Positions 11,831-22,160 of a stretch of DNA of 64,000 bases are shown here, one piece after another. The notes below the pieces were generated by a model that was not told where the DNA came from, ran no database searches, and saw only the letters and a program-made list of their open reading frames with translations. Each line of letters opens with the position of its first letter. Within the stretch, counting starts at the first letter, position 1. The position numbers and the translations under genes are program-made. Where the stretch lies: NCBI GenBank assembly GCA_037893225.1, contig JAZGUH010000732.1, positions 351,129-415,128 of the forward strand. The letters run 5' to 3'. This stretch comes from Hippasteria phrygiana. Taxonomy: Eukaryota; Echinodermata; Asteroidea; Valvatida; Goniasteridae.

Positions 11831-12378
11831 TTTCTACCCCGGCTGGCTGTGCCTGGTACTGGTGATTACCGTTTAATAATGGTCGGCGATTATATATTTA
11901 TTTATTTATTCAGAAAAGATAACAAATACATGAACTAAGAATAACAGCAAAGTACACAATGTACTTTGTACATTGTTTTTACTTGTGACACGTTTGCTTA
12001 ACCTGATATTAAATGTGCACGTGAATGGTATTTGGGCGTATGTCAACAAAGGTGCTGATGATGTAGCACAAAAAGGAGGAAAGAATACAAAATTGTCATA
12101 CCGTATGGCTTAAGATGTCAACAATCGCATAACTACTTCAGAAACGTGCCCTATTGGACAGAAACAATTTAATTGTTAAATAAACAAAATTAGTTTAGCC
12201 TAACGTTTTAAACTGAAGCAAGTTCACTTTTTCAAAAACAAATGACTTTTGCTGAAACCAGCTAATTTTGACGATTTGTATATTTCAGGTCAATCCAGTC
12301 AGTAAGCAGTTTGCAGCAGTTTAGGCCTAATTCATTTGCAATTGTCTTTGTTTATATCACAAACGACACCTTTTTTTC

Positions 12379-12444
12379 GATGGCATCATCATTGTTAAAT
12401 TTGATGACTTAAAAATCATCAAATTAACAATGATGATGTCATCG
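12379..12444. repeat. Short perfect-arm hairpin
   Basis: Arms of about 29 nt (CGATGnCATCATCATTGTTA and its complement) surround an 8-nt loop. The outer flanks carry weakly complementary CGACACC and GTGTCG words, so this may be the core of a small MITE. Confidence 0.6.
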
Positions 12445-12530
12445 AAACAGAAGTTAAAGGGGATGTGTCGTCACGATCATAGCAGGCTTGCGGCTGTACA
12501 CTGAATCCCGAACTGATGAACGCAGATGAA

Positions 12531-12710
12531 CCTAGTCTTGGTTCCAAGACCTTCGTGTTCCTTTTTTTCCTTCCGAACGAGGGCGCTGTTTCTCAGTAAA
12601 TCGATTCTGATTGTATTCGATAATGTTTCATATATTACGCGCTCTGACAAGAATCGATTCTACTGTTCTTTGCTCGGTTCTTCACTTCCACGAAGGTCTT
12701 GGATATTTCT
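12531..12710. mobile_element. MITE copy 1 (AGTCTTGGTTCCAAGAC family)
   Basis: The segment begins TAGTCTTGGTTCCAAGAC and ends GTCTTGGATATTTCT. Internal arms CCAAGACCTTCGTG (12544-12557) and CACGAAGGTCTTGG (12689-12702) are complementary. A second copy with the same outer sequences lies at 21460-21590 in the opposite orientation. Both also share a GAGGGCGC word near one arm. It is non-coding, and the superfamily is unresolved. Confidence 0.6.
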
Positions 12711-13211
12711 GTCCGCGGGTCTTAACTTCTTCATTACTTTTTCGACATTCTCCCCCGACTTTCCGGGGAGCCAATCAGCGATTGAGTTTGACCTTGACAA
12801 ATGAATTATTCATAACTTGGCGAGCATGCACGATTAAATAGGACGCGGTGCGGTCATCACCCTCTGGGTGCGGTTTTTTGTGTATGTGTGTTGTGTTGTC
12901 TGGAAATTTGAATTCACCGCGCCCGGGCCCAACGCGTCGACCGTTGTAATATTGTTTTGAATGAAGGATTGCGCGATACGCGATCCGCGTGACCCAGTCT
13001 GTCATGTCTGTGGGAAATATTTTTAAAGTCATTTTATCACATAAATGATAAAATACATTATACGCAAGGAACCAGGAGTTTGTATTTTTGCTGTGATATG
13101 ATATGCACCACACCGTTACAGCTCGATGGACCGGTCTGGCCGTATTCTTTCGCTCTCAAAAATTTGGACATGGTGAAGCCTTTTATATGTGGTGGAAGGA
13201 TCCCATGGTAG

Positions 13212-13273
13212 CCAATCAGAAACCCGCATTCGTTGTCCAATAAAATGGAAGGGCACACAAAGTTTCAGCCAAT
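13212..13273 (+). promoter_or_regulatory. Cluster of CCAAT boxes upstream of Ngaro ORF1
   Basis: Three CCAAT pentamers lie within 62 bp (13212, 13237 and 13269), two of them as GCCAATCA. A fourth GCCAATCA is at 12770-12777. Such clustering is typical of NF-Y-bound promoters, and the position (0.55-1.1 kb before the first ATG) suits a 5' terminal promoter of the retroelement. This is inferred from motifs only. Confidence 0.4.
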
Positions 13274-13835
13274 CAAAATCGAGTTCACGCGTCATACGAC
13301 GCGTCCGCGCGATCTTCATCGCACTTTTGTCACAGCTTTTGGTTTAGCAACATCTGAACATTTTTAAGTTAAAAATCCAAGTGTTCTTATTGTTGTCAGC
13401 TTTCTTCTCCACCTTTTAAAAGTTTTACGGTGGCGGATTTGTACTTTTGTTTCGAATGGACTTTTATCGACAGTGGTTTCCGTTTTCGTGTCGATTTCTT
13501 TAAGCATGGATATACATGTATAATTGATGCGCTTCTACTGCTGTTTGCGGCTCGTGGATGGATCTGGATATATCGTGTGGATTTGTTTTATGTGATTCTT
13601 CAAGCTGCTGTGTTTTGCGGCTATAGATGATCCGAACTGCGTCCGCAAATGTCAATGTGACGTGAACTGCGTCCGCACACAGAGCTCCATTGTCGGCTTA
13701 TTGAACACGCATCGACAGTGCATTATTATATGTGCAATTTTTTCTGACATTAATTTTGGCTGTGCTTCTGTTTCTTAATCTTAGTGTCGCCGTCGTTTGT
13801 CTCTGATTGTTCCCTCCATATTCCTCACCACAATT

Positions 13836-15317
13836 ATGCCACGTAGAGGCCGACATGATGCTGGGCCTGAATGCAGAGCTGGTCCCGGTAGGCCCAAAAA
13901 GCGTCAGCGCAAGTCCATGGCACCGGCTGCTTCACCTCTGCTCTCCAGCCCAACACCTTCACTACCACTACCAGTACCAATGCTTGCCCAGCATGCCCAG
14001 CCATCAGTGCCCGCCCATTCTGCTACACAACCGGTGCCTGCCATGCCTCCCCAGACATGCCAGATGTCAGTTGCGACGACAGCGCCAGTGGTGCCTGCCT
14101 GGTCATCAACAACGGTGCCCGCTCAGTCGTCGATGCCTGCCGCATCGCCCATCTTACCTTCGGTCCCTGCCCTGCCTGTCCAGCCTCCTCCAGGGTTGGG
14201 TGAGTTGGTACAGCATCCATCCTTGCCGTCGGTCATGTCGGTTCAGACTAACCAAGCTAGGCCTAACGTTTCACCAGAACTCACTTGTCCGAGTAGCCAG
14301 GTTTTCTCTTTGCCTGGAGCTCTCTCCACATTTACAGTTGGTACCCAGGGGGGTTGTTTGCCTTGCGGCAATCCTATTAGTCCGATCTCTTTGCCCCCTA
14401 GGCCTACGGTGATATCTCATGGAGCTGGAGCTCTGCCCGCATCTGTTTCGATACAGGCCCCCAGCATGCCCAGTGCAACAGATGCATTTTCCCTTCTTCC
14501 AAGGCCTATCCCGAGAATGGATTCCACTTTGTTGATTGGGGGTCATATTACACAGGCATTAAGGGAAAAAATATGGAGCAGTGCGTACATTGATATTTCG
14601 GCCCTTTATGTCGATAGTGCATCGACTGTCCTTACAAGTACCAGTAAGGAGTCGGAGCTTTCACTTGTTGTAGATGATGGAAAAATGTTTGTCCGTCCAA
14701 CCGGCTCGTACAAGGGCCAAATTAAGAAGCTTGACACTTGGGACAAGTGGGTTTCTGCGTTCCATGTATTCATAGCGGTGTACATAATTAAATACCCCTC
14801 TCGTGCCACAGAACTTCTGAAATACACAGCAATTGTGCGTATGGCTTCTGCTCAGTTTCCCGGGTTTGGTTGGCGCGCATACGATCAGCAGTTCCGACTC
14901 AGGCAAGAAATGCAACCCAATCGATCTTGGGCAGAGCTAGATGTTGAGTTGTGGCTGACAGTGGCTGCCTCCTCTGTTGTTTCCAACAGCCGCAGTGCGG
15001 TACCCTCAGTAGGGCAGAAAAATACCCGTTTGGGATCAAATCCTCGGGTGTGCTTTGCGTACAACAGTCCTAATGGCTGTTCATATTTTAGTTGCAGGTA
15101 TGCTCACCATTGTGCTAATTGTACTCGCCCAGGTCATGGAGCGCATGCTTGCTGGTCAGAACATCGGCAGCTTCGGCAGAGTCGAATGCTTGTAGGGAAG
15201 ACAGTTGATAATTCTCAGTCGCGCAATCGGCCTGCAGCGGCACCTAACATGTCTAAGCAAGTATCAGTAGTCCGTAGCGCAAAGGCGGGGGGTTTTCGTG
15301 CTTCCAACGCCAATTAA
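13836..15317 (+). CDS. Ngaro ORF1, gag-like protein with C-terminal zinc motifs
   Basis: Predicted 493-residue protein starting at ATG 13836 (MPRRGRHDAG). The frame is open slightly upstream, but only with non-ATG codons. The N-terminus is basic (RPKKRQRK), followed by about 200 residues rich in Pro, Ser, Ala and Val, and then a mixed domain (about residues 235-400) that is probably the structural gag part. The C-terminal part carries two zinc motifs: a CCCH finger (C-x8-C-x4-C-x3-H, from 15051) and a retroviral-type knuckle (C-x2-C-x4-H-x4-C, 15111-15152). By analogy it would bind the element RNA and form particles. Its last 47 nt overlap the RT frame. There are no internal stops. Confidence 0.85.
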   Translation: MPRRGRHDAGPECRAGPGRPKKRQRKSMAPAASPLLSSPTPSLPLPVPMLAQHAQPSVPAHSATQPVPAMPPQTCQMSVATTAPVVPAWSSTTVPAQSSMPAASPILPSVPALPVQPPPGLGELVQHPSLPSVMSVQTNQARPNVSPELTCPSSQVFSLPGALSTFTVGTQGGCLPCGNPISPISLPPRPTVISHGAGALPASVSIQAPSMPSATDAFSLLPRPIPRMDSTLLIGGHITQALREKIWSSAYIDISALYVDSASTVLTSTSKESELSLVVDDGKMFVRPTGSYKGQIKKLDTWDKWVSAFHVFIAVYIIKYPSRATELLKYTAIVRMASAQFPGFGWRAYDQQFRLRQEMQPNRSWAELDVELWLTVAASSVVSNSRSAVPSVGQKNTRLGSNPRVCFAYNSPNGCSYFSCRYAHHCANCTRPGHGAHACWSEHRQLRQSRMLVGKTVDNSQSRNRPAAAPNMSKQVSVVRSAKAGGFRASNAN

Positions 15318-16875
15318 ATTGCCTGTACTGCTCCCGCTGTTGAGCACATATCCCAATGCTGAAGATGCCGAGGTTTTACGAAGAGGTTTTTCGCGCGGAT
15401 TTTCAATTGGGTATTCGGGTCCGCGGGTTAGTAGGGATTCAGATTGTCTTAGTTCGGCATTGGCTTTGCCTCACGTTGTTTTGGAAAAAATCCGCAAGGA
15501 ACGTGAAGCGGGTCGTATCGCAGGGCCTTTCTCGTCTCGACCTTTACCATCACTCCAGTGCTCCCCTATCGGTCTGGTGCCTAAAAAGGAACCTGGGTCA
15601 TATCGCCTAATTCACCATCTTTCTTTTCCTCATGGCGCTAGTATTAATGATTTTATTGTTAAAGATCTATGCACAGTTAATTATGCAAGTTTTGATTTTG
15701 CAATTGAGTTAATAATGCAACCGTGTCTAAACCCTTGGCTGGCTAAATCTGACATTCAATCTGCTTTCCGCCTCCTGCCAGTGTCACCTACGGATTATGA
15801 TCTTTTGGGTTTTTCCTTTAGGGAGCAATTTTATTTCGATAAGTGCTTGCCAATGGGCTGTTCAATCTCGTGTGCGCTTTTCGAGAAGTTCAGCACTTTC
15901 CTTGAGTTCAGAGTGAAGCAATTAGCACAGGGGGGTCTCGTTACACATTATCTGGACGATTTCCTCTTTATTGCCCCAACTCAAATTCTTTGTCGTGACC
16001 TCTTGTTCACATTCAGAAGAGTATGCGCGGACTTAGGGGTTCCTATAGCAATGGAGAAAACGGAAGGGCCGGTCCGGGTGATCAAATATCTGGGCCTAGA
16101 AATTGATACAATTGCCTGCCAAATTCGGGTCCCCGAGGATAAAGTCCATGCGTTGACACGACAAATACAATCGTTGCTAGGGAAGCATAAGGCAACCTTG
16201 CAGCAAATTCAATCCCTGGTAGGCTCTTTAAATTTTGTTTGCCGAGCTATTGCCCCAGGGCGAGCTTTCACACGTCGAATTATCGAGCTTACGCGGGGCT
16301 TACAACACCCGCAGCACAGGGTGCGTCTTACCCAGGGGGCAAAACTCGACCTCCTCATGTGGGTCACATTTCTCCACGGACATAATGGAGTCACACCATT
16401 TCTTGATAGGTCTTGGGTGTCTAACGACACTCTCGAGCTTTTCACAGATGCTGCAGCTACCATTAGTTGGGGGGCATTTTTCAACGGGAAATGGGTACAG
16501 GGACGCTGGCCAGCAGAAGGGCTTTCATGCCCACCATCCATCGCATTTCTTGAATTTTTCCCTGTGGTGGTGGCGCTGCTGTGTTGGGCCCCCTTGCTAG
16601 CCAACCGAAAGGTAACTTTTCGGACGGATAATGAGGCTGTAGTGCACATCGTTAACAAACAGAGTTCACGTTGCCCCAAAATCATGCATTTGCTGCGTGT
16701 GTTTGTTCTGGAATGCTTGCGGTTTAATGTAGTTTTCAAAGCAGCTCATATACAGGGTGTTCACAATGATCTGGCTGATGCTCTGTCTCGTTTTCAGATG
16801 CAGCGTTTTCGCACACTGGCTCCACAGGCAGACACACTCATGACCCCCTTGCCACAGCTGCCTCAGGTGTGGTAA
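15271..16875 (+). CDS. Ngaro reverse transcriptase/RNase H
   Basis: About 530 residues. The frame opens at 15271 after a stop at 15268-15270 and has no ATG before the conserved domain. It may therefore be made as a fusion with ORF1 by a +1 (or -2) frame change inside the 47-nt overlap, which includes a G6T4 run. RT blocks are in order: IGLVPKKEPGSYRLIHHLSF, KSDIQSAFRLLPV (catalytic Asp), DKCLPMGCSISCALFEKF, and YLDD (15949-15960, the other two catalytic Asp), then YLGLEID. An RNase H domain follows: ELFTDAAATISWGAFF, EFFPVVVALL, FRTDNEAVV and HNDLADALSRF, supplying the acidic residues. No DDE integrase is present, as expected for the DIRS/Ngaro order. Confidence 0.92.
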   Translation, partial: SVAQRRGVFVLPTPIKLPVLLPLLSTYPNAEDAEVLRRGFSRGFSIGYSGPRVSRDSDCLSSALALPHVVLEKIRKEREAGRIAGPFSSRPLPSLQCSPIGLVPKKEPGSYRLIHHLSFPHGASINDFIVKDLCTVNYASFDFAIELIMQPCLNPWLAKSDIQSAFRLLPVSPTDYDLLGFSFREQFYFDKCLPMGCSISCALFEKFSTFLEFRVKQLAQGGLVTHYLDDFLFIAPTQILCRDLLFTFRRVCADLGVPIAMEKTEGPVRVIKYLGLEIDTIACQIRVPEDKVHALTRQIQSLLGKHKATLQQIQSLVGSLNFVCRAIAPGRAFTRRIIELTRGLQHPQHRVRLTQGAKLDLLMWVTFLHGHNGVTPFLDRSWVSNDTLELFTDAAATISWGAFFNGKWVQGRWPAEGLSCPPSIAFLEFFPVVVALLCWAPLLANRKVTFRTDNEAVVHIVNKQSSRCPKIMHLLRVFVLECLRFNVVFKAAHIQGVHNDLADALSRFQMQRFRTLAPQADTLMTPLPQLPQVW

Positions 16876-17804
16876 AGAGGGAGGTACATCGACTGCTATC
16901 TTTTGCATTTGCCTCGAACACGCGCAGGACATATGCATCTGGTTGGAATGCATTTTGCCGATTTTTAGAAAGCCTGCCCTTGTCAGCACCGCTGGCTTCC
17001 TCCCGCACCATGGGTGAATTCATTGCATGGTTGTCACTGCAGGATTATGCCCCTGCTACTATTGCGGCATATGTCTCAGGCGTAGTTTGTCAATTTAGAG
17101 TTAAGGGGTGGGGTGACCCTACACGAGATTACATTGTGTCTAAATTGCTTGAGGGTTGCAAGCGCAGTGGACAAAGAGCAGATAAACGGTCCCCCATTTC
17201 GGCCGAGCTGCTTTCCCAGATCCTCCGCTGGCTTCCCCAAGTTTGTTCCACTCCATATGAGAACACATTGTTCCGTGCTGCCATGCTAACGGCCTTTTTT
17301 GGGTTTCTCCGCGTCAGTGAATTTGCCGCAAAATCATGCTTTTGCATCCAGGAATCCGTTCTGCTGGCGTCTGATGTCACTTTTTGCGATGCTAGCGGGG
17401 GTACGCCATCGGTGCTTCTCTCCTTGCGGGTGACTAAAACAAACCAACATGGTCCCCCTGAGACGCTGCGTCTCCCTCAGTCGAACAATACCTTGCTTTG
17501 CCCGGTGCAAGCATTGCGAGATTATAACAAGGTCCGCCCCCAACTTCCTGGCCCCCTTTTTTGCCATCTTGATGGCAAACCGCTTACGCAATTCCAATTT
17601 CGCGCAATCCTTAGCTCAGTACTGGCGCTTTGTGGGGTAACAGATAGTCACTACCGATCCCATTCCTTCCGCATGGGGGCTGCATCAACTGCATTTGCCT
17701 TGGGGGTTCCCTATGAAGACATTAAGCGCATGGGTCGTTGGCGTTCCGACGCTGTGCGTAATTATATTCGTCCATTTCCGTCGCTTCATTTTCCTGGATG
17801 GTAG
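16869..17804 (+). CDS. Ngaro tyrosine recombinase
   Basis: A 311-residue frame that overlaps the end of the RT frame by 7 nt (-1 relative to it). The open region extends further upstream to at least 16800, again without an ATG, so a frameshift or downstream initiation is implied. The N-terminal SAM-like core-binding domain includes NTRRTYASGWNAFCRFL. The catalytic domain has the tyrosine recombinase set: Arg in FFGFLRVSEF (17310), Lys in LRVTKTNQ, H-x-x-R in RSHSFRMGAA (17661-17672), Trp in MGRWRSDA (17739), and the Tyr nucleophile in VRNYIRP (17763). It is expected to insert the circular cDNA by site-specific recombination rather than by integrase chemistry. All catalytic residues are present. 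Confidence 0.93.
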   Translation: MVKREVHRLLSFAFASNTRRTYASGWNAFCRFLESLPLSAPLASSRTMGEFIAWLSLQDYAPATIAAYVSGVVCQFRVKGWGDPTRDYIVSKLLEGCKRSGQRADKRSPISAELLSQILRWLPQVCSTPYENTLFRAAMLTAFFGFLRVSEFAAKSCFCIQESVLLASDVTFCDASGGTPSVLLSLRVTKTNQHGPPETLRLPQSNNTLLCPVQALRDYNKVRPQLPGPLFCHLDGKPLTQFQFRAILSSVLALCGVTDSHYRSHSFRMGAASTAFALGVPYEDIKRMGRWRSDAVRNYIRPFPSLHFPGW

Positions 17805-17880
17805 TTGCGTATTAGTTAAGTTTTCACTTAAATATTAGTTTTATACCCATTGGCTTTATGCAGGTCCAGTTTATGCTTGC

Positions 17881-18384
17881 TTGGGGGGCGACTCAATCAT
17901 CCGATGGGCCGAACGGGAGCTGAATGTCCCCATAAGAGTGCTGTGGCGCGGAAAAAGCGGAGCAAGGCTAGTGGATATCGCGAATATGCTGACACGCGTG
18001 CCAAACTGTCCTTCCATGATCATAGTGCATATTGGCACCAATGACTCGGTGTCACTGGATTTCTTTTCACTGCGTCAGCAAATTGCAGTCATGCTCCGAA
18101 CATGCAAGGAAATGTTTCCACATGCAGTTTTGGTTTGGTCTAACATCCTGCCCAGGATGTTTTACTGCGGGGCCCGCTCTCAAAAGTCCATTGAAAAAGT
18201 CAGGCGTGCCGTTAATCGCTGGGCGAGATCGCAGTGTAGGAGGGTAGGGGCGCATGTCCTACAGCATCCCCAATTCCAGTGGTCAGATGCCAGTTTGTTC
18301 CGTTTTGATGGCGTCCACCTCTCGGAGAAGGGAAATAGTTTGTTTCTTGCGAACATTTGCAACGCCATTTCAGCTACCCTTTAA
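17881..18384 (+). CDS. Ngaro SGNH/GDSL-type hydrolase
   Basis: About 167 residues; the frame is open from 17839. SGNH blocks are complete: GGDSIIRW with the nucleophilic Ser (17893), a central block around WRGKSGAR, IVHIGTNDS (Gly 18034 and Asn 18040 of the oxyanion hole), and the catalytic pair in DGVHLSEKGN (Asp 18307, His 18316). It lies 76 nt after the recombinase stop, in another frame. A TTTATGCAG acceptor-like site at 17855-17863 hints that a splice could join it to an upstream frame. Hydrolase frames are known in some Ngaro elements. The substrate is unknown. Confidence 0.85.
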   Translation: MGGDSIIRWAERELNVPIRVLWRGKSGARLVDIANMLTRVPNCPSMIIVHIGTNDSVSLDFFSLRQQIAVMLRTCKEMFPHAVLVWSNILPRMFYCGARSQKSIEKVRRAVNRWARSQCRRVGAHVLQHPQFQWSDASLFRFDGVHLSEKGNSLFLANICNAISATL

Positions 18385-19190
18385 ACTTCGGACTAAGGGT
18401 GAGTGGGTGGTTGAGTGTTTTCTCCCTGGTGGTGGTGCTTTCGCTTGGTGGCATAATTTTAACCGGGAGAAGCACTTAACTCACCCATTTTCACAAGTTT
18501 GGAGCAATGTAAACAAAAAGGGGAATTGTTTTGCAAAATAATTCGCTGTTTGATTCAAAAAAGTTAGCCAGGTGATGTCCCACACAGGCTACCGTATTCG
18601 CTACCGTATATTTCATCTGGGGGATGGTTGGCACTATTCACGTTTTTTAGGTAATCAAAGGTTTGCTGAAATTTAAATAGTTGGACTTTTCATGTTCTTT
18701 GGAAATAGTGCCTGAATGTGCCTCTCGGGCTATAATATACTCCACCGCATGTACCTGCGGTGGGGGACACAAACATTTTTCATGTTTTAAATGTTGAGGA
18801 CTCGTACAATTTTGCGGACAAATTTTGTTGCCTTTCTTTCGAAAGGCAGTATGATATTGAATCCAGTTTTTTCTATGTCAGCTTCTTGTTCTACACAGGG
18901 TCTTGGGTACCCTGTCTTGTAAGTTGTTTGAGCCCCGTTTAGCTGAGTTTCAGGGAGTCTTGGCTACTCCATGTTTTTAAACGGGTTGTGGTGTATCATG
19001 CATGCGGAACTGCAATCTTGGGTATTGCAGTCCACTATTGCAATAATTTTTACTGCAGTCTTGGGTATTGCAGTCCACTATTACAATATTTGTCAATAAT
19101 CCGATTAACCGGTTTGCCCAATTTTTGGTATTCCGGACATGATGTCTATTTGACTGAATAAACCAAAATCTGCGACATCCATTCACATAA
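18385..19190 (+). other. Ngaro 3' non-coding region with a 43-bp tandem repeat
   Basis: No gene. Positions 19010-19088 hold two copies of a 43-bp unit containing CTTGGGTATTGCAGTCCACT. A CCTTTCTTTCGAAAGGC hairpin lies at about 18831-18847. This region should contain the B1-A2-B2 terminal repeats of the element, but I could not match it to the 5' side by eye. Confidence 0.5.
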
Positions 19191-19199
19191 AATAAAAGC

Positions 19200-19958
19200 T
19201 GTTTAGGTGTGTTGCTTTGTGAATTTGAGTATAAGTTGACGTGTAGTATAGTATAGGCACGACGTACGTGTCGTTAAAATCCGCGAAGTGTCTCCATTCC
19301 TCCATGCTGTAGTGCAGCTGATTTCTGTAGTGCAGCTGAAGTTTATTTAGACATTAAATAAAGTGTAGGCCTATACGAAATATTTGTGCGGATGATGAGT
19401 GAACATGTGAGGTATATTTTAATACTTCCGAATGTAAATTTAGAACTATAACCTTCGATGACAGACATGTAATAGAACAAAATACATGCAGTAGTCGGTG
19501 TACATATATTGGTTAAAAGAACTACATCACAATTGATTTCATTACAGTCATAATTGATCATTTTCAAATTTTTTTTTAAACAACAATTTTTATACAAAGG
19601 AAAACATATCAGAAAGGATTAGCAAATGGCGATACATACGGCGTACATAATAGCCCAACTTTTATAGTTAAATATAATCCCCAAAACATTTTCGACAAGA
19701 AGAAGTGTTGATAAAGTAAAGGCAAAAACATAGATTTCGGGGTTGTGGGGATGGGGAATATATCTCCACCCACACACACTTTATGACAAGATCACCCCTA
19801 GACAATAAAACCAGACAGAAGAAAAAAATTGAAATAGACCAGGAGGTATTATAAATTTCACATGGAAATTACAGTAGAATTGTCGGAAAGAGGGTTAAAT
19901 TTGGGTTTGTGTATGGACCATAATTAATACATGTGTAATAAACAGCGTAGTGTCCATT
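19200..19958. other. Non-coding, no feature recognised
   Basis: AT-rich sequence, no gene seen. Confidence 0.5.
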
Positions 19959-20052
19959 CCCCCCCCCCCCCCCTCGAAATTTTCAGTTGGTTGGTTTTGG
20001 AAATTTCATGATACCCCCCCCCCCCGCCCCCCCCCCCCCCCCCCCCCCCCCC
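19959..20052. repeat. Two poly-C tracts
   Basis: C runs at 19959-19973 and 20014-20052 (with one G at 20026) surround a short AAATTTCATGA-containing spacer. Confidence 0.95.
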
Positions 20053-21459
20053 TTTTCCCCGGTCTCCACACATGTCATAGTCAAATCATGGAGGCGCGCT
20101 TGAGTGAAGGTAAAAATTTATGAGAAGGTATTACCCGATGACATGTACATTATATATTGTGCATGTACACTGTACGAGCTAGAACACTGGTGTATAAACA
20201 TGTGAGGTGATAAACTTAAAAAGACTTCAGAATGGAGGACGTCCCAGCCAGTTTGTAGAAGTAAATGTATTATACATTTTTTTAAATGCCACATGTACAT
20301 GTACATGTAATGTCGATTATTTTACACTGAGTAGTAAATGACCGGTACATCTGCCAATTTAATTTTTCAGGATGGAAATTGAAAATACATGAAAAAAGAG
20401 ATGTAACAAATGGTATGTTTCATATTTTTGATGAACTCTGTGGCAGTTCTAACCTTCAATGGTAAAGTATATGTTAACATAAATGTAACTTTACAATAAT
20501 GGTTTAAATCTTTACAGAAATACATTTTATCCAGTGAAAAATTATGTTTACCTCAAGAATTAGAATAATTGAGTGAAGTTAACCATCTACTTTGATTTTA
20601 AATCCACTGCATTTAAGTGGTTTGCTGGGCTTGCTATTTCAGACTTATCTTCTTCATGTTCACTTTTTTAAATATTGGTATACATGGATTACTATACACA
20701 TGTAGGAATGTAATGTATTTAGTGGAGGAATTTTATATTGGGAGGAATATAAATAATTAAGACAATGATGAATTTAAGCTCCACCTTGAAGACAAAGTGA
20801 GTAAAAACGTTTTTCAGTCAAAAGTTGACCAAAGACGTCCTTTAAATATATTGTGCATGAAACTAACTGGACTGAAATATACAATACAATACTGGGCCTG
20901 GCCATGGCTGGCTGCAAAAAACGGCACCACATGTTTGTACATGTAATTAAACAAGACTGGCAAAAATCAATCTTTGAAATTTTTTTTTTTTTAATTTGAC
21001 TATTCTGCATTTATTCATTCACATTGGCTAATTAACATCCCAGATTATAGTGCACACCTGCAGGTAAATTGTCATTATCTCATTCTGGGACGTAGCAAGA
21101 AAGATCAGAAACTCCAAGTTATTCAAACTTGAAGTTCAAGTACCTATACATACGTACACTATACATGTATCCACAGTGTTCATTGGATATGTACATTGTA
21201 CCATGGAGGAAGAAAACACAACCTCCATGATTGTACATATACATGTACATTGTATGTACAAGTGGTTTTTGTACACAGTAGTACAGTGCATCCAGGTTTT
21301 TTTCAAACGGTATTATATTACACGTCCCGTCGACCGCAGGCGCATTTTGCATAATTGGGGCAATCGGTCAAACTTAACCATGGAGGTCAGACCAGTCACG
21401 TGATATGAATGATGCATGTTTAGCCACGATTTCCATAGTCGGGTCCCGCCCTCAAAAGT
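20053..21459. other. Non-coding, no gene recognised
   Basis: AT-rich, with several ACATGTACATGT stretches (for example near 20290 and 21240). No coding sequence is recognised. Confidence 0.5.
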
Positions 21460-21590
21460 AGAAATATCCAAGACGTTACTGTAACTCCGTGATTGATCGC
21501 GCGCTCGCCCGCCGGTGACAGCCTGTAAATTGCGCCCTCTGTTGATGGCAAGTATCAGACAGTAACGTCTTGGAACCAAGACTAAGATGA
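21460..21590. mobile_element. MITE copy 2 (AGTCTTGGTTCCAAGAC family)
   Basis: Reverse-orientation relative of 12531-12710. Arms CCAAGACGTTACTGT (21468-21482) and ACAGTAACGTCTTGG (21559-21573) are exact complements. The outer sequences match copy 1 when read on the minus strand. Confidence 0.6.
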
Positions 21591-22160
21591 ACCCAGTAAC
21601 TGCAAATAATACCCAACGACCGCGCGCTGACCTACAGGGCTCGCGCGCGCTGACCCACAGGGCGCGCGCGTCAGATCAGATTACAATTGCAATGACTGCT
21701 GCATGCATGATCCTATAGTTATGATACATACTGCATGTACAAGTATTTTGCCACCAAAAATATACGATAGGCCTACAGTCGAACATAGTCCGTGACACCC
21801 CACCCGCCAAACGCCCAAATGTACCATGACAGAACCAAACGAAAATAAGTAAATAAGTAAATCTGTATTTATAATTGTAAAATAAATAATGCACCAGCCC
21901 CTTCCTGTACAAAAATAGAGTTGTAGGCCATGTATCGAAATAAATTTCGACTAAAATTGGCTGTGCGTGCAATGATGAGCAAATCAAAGTAAAACAGCTA
22001 TACTGATGGCGATATTGAGTCCACGACCTTGTGTTACATTTGACGGCAGGACTTTATGGTAAGTTACATCATAAGAGTTATTTCAACACTATCAAATAAT
22101 AAACACAATAATAACAGCTATTACCAATACATAATATACGCCAATGAAATGAGATTTCAC

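Larger units (their letters stand above)
12711..19190 (+). mobile_element. Ngaro-type tyrosine-recombinase retrotransposon (ends approximate)
   Basis: Four plus-strand reading frames in tight order encode a gag-like protein with zinc motifs, RT/RNase H without a DDE integrase, a tyrosine recombinase, and an SGNH hydrolase. Recombinase plus RT defines the DIRS/Ngaro order. An SGNH hydrolase in place of the adenine methyltransferase of DIRS1 elements points to Ngaro. All four frames are open over long lengths, so the copy looks young. Ngaro elements end in split direct repeats (A1...B1-A2-B2). I could not identify these by eye, so the outer ends are estimates: the left end is placed after the adjacent MITE, and the right end after the 43-bp tandem repeat. 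Confidence 0.85.

Noticed and set aside
14023..14546. Minus-strand frames opposite the Ngaro gag-like gene
   Set aside because: Shadows of the GC-rich, proline-rich coding strand. No domain recognised.
16869..17804. Phage or integron integrase from bacterial contamination
   Set aside because: The recombinase sits directly behind an RT/RNase H frame with Ngaro-type motifs, in a window full of eukaryotic elements with introns.
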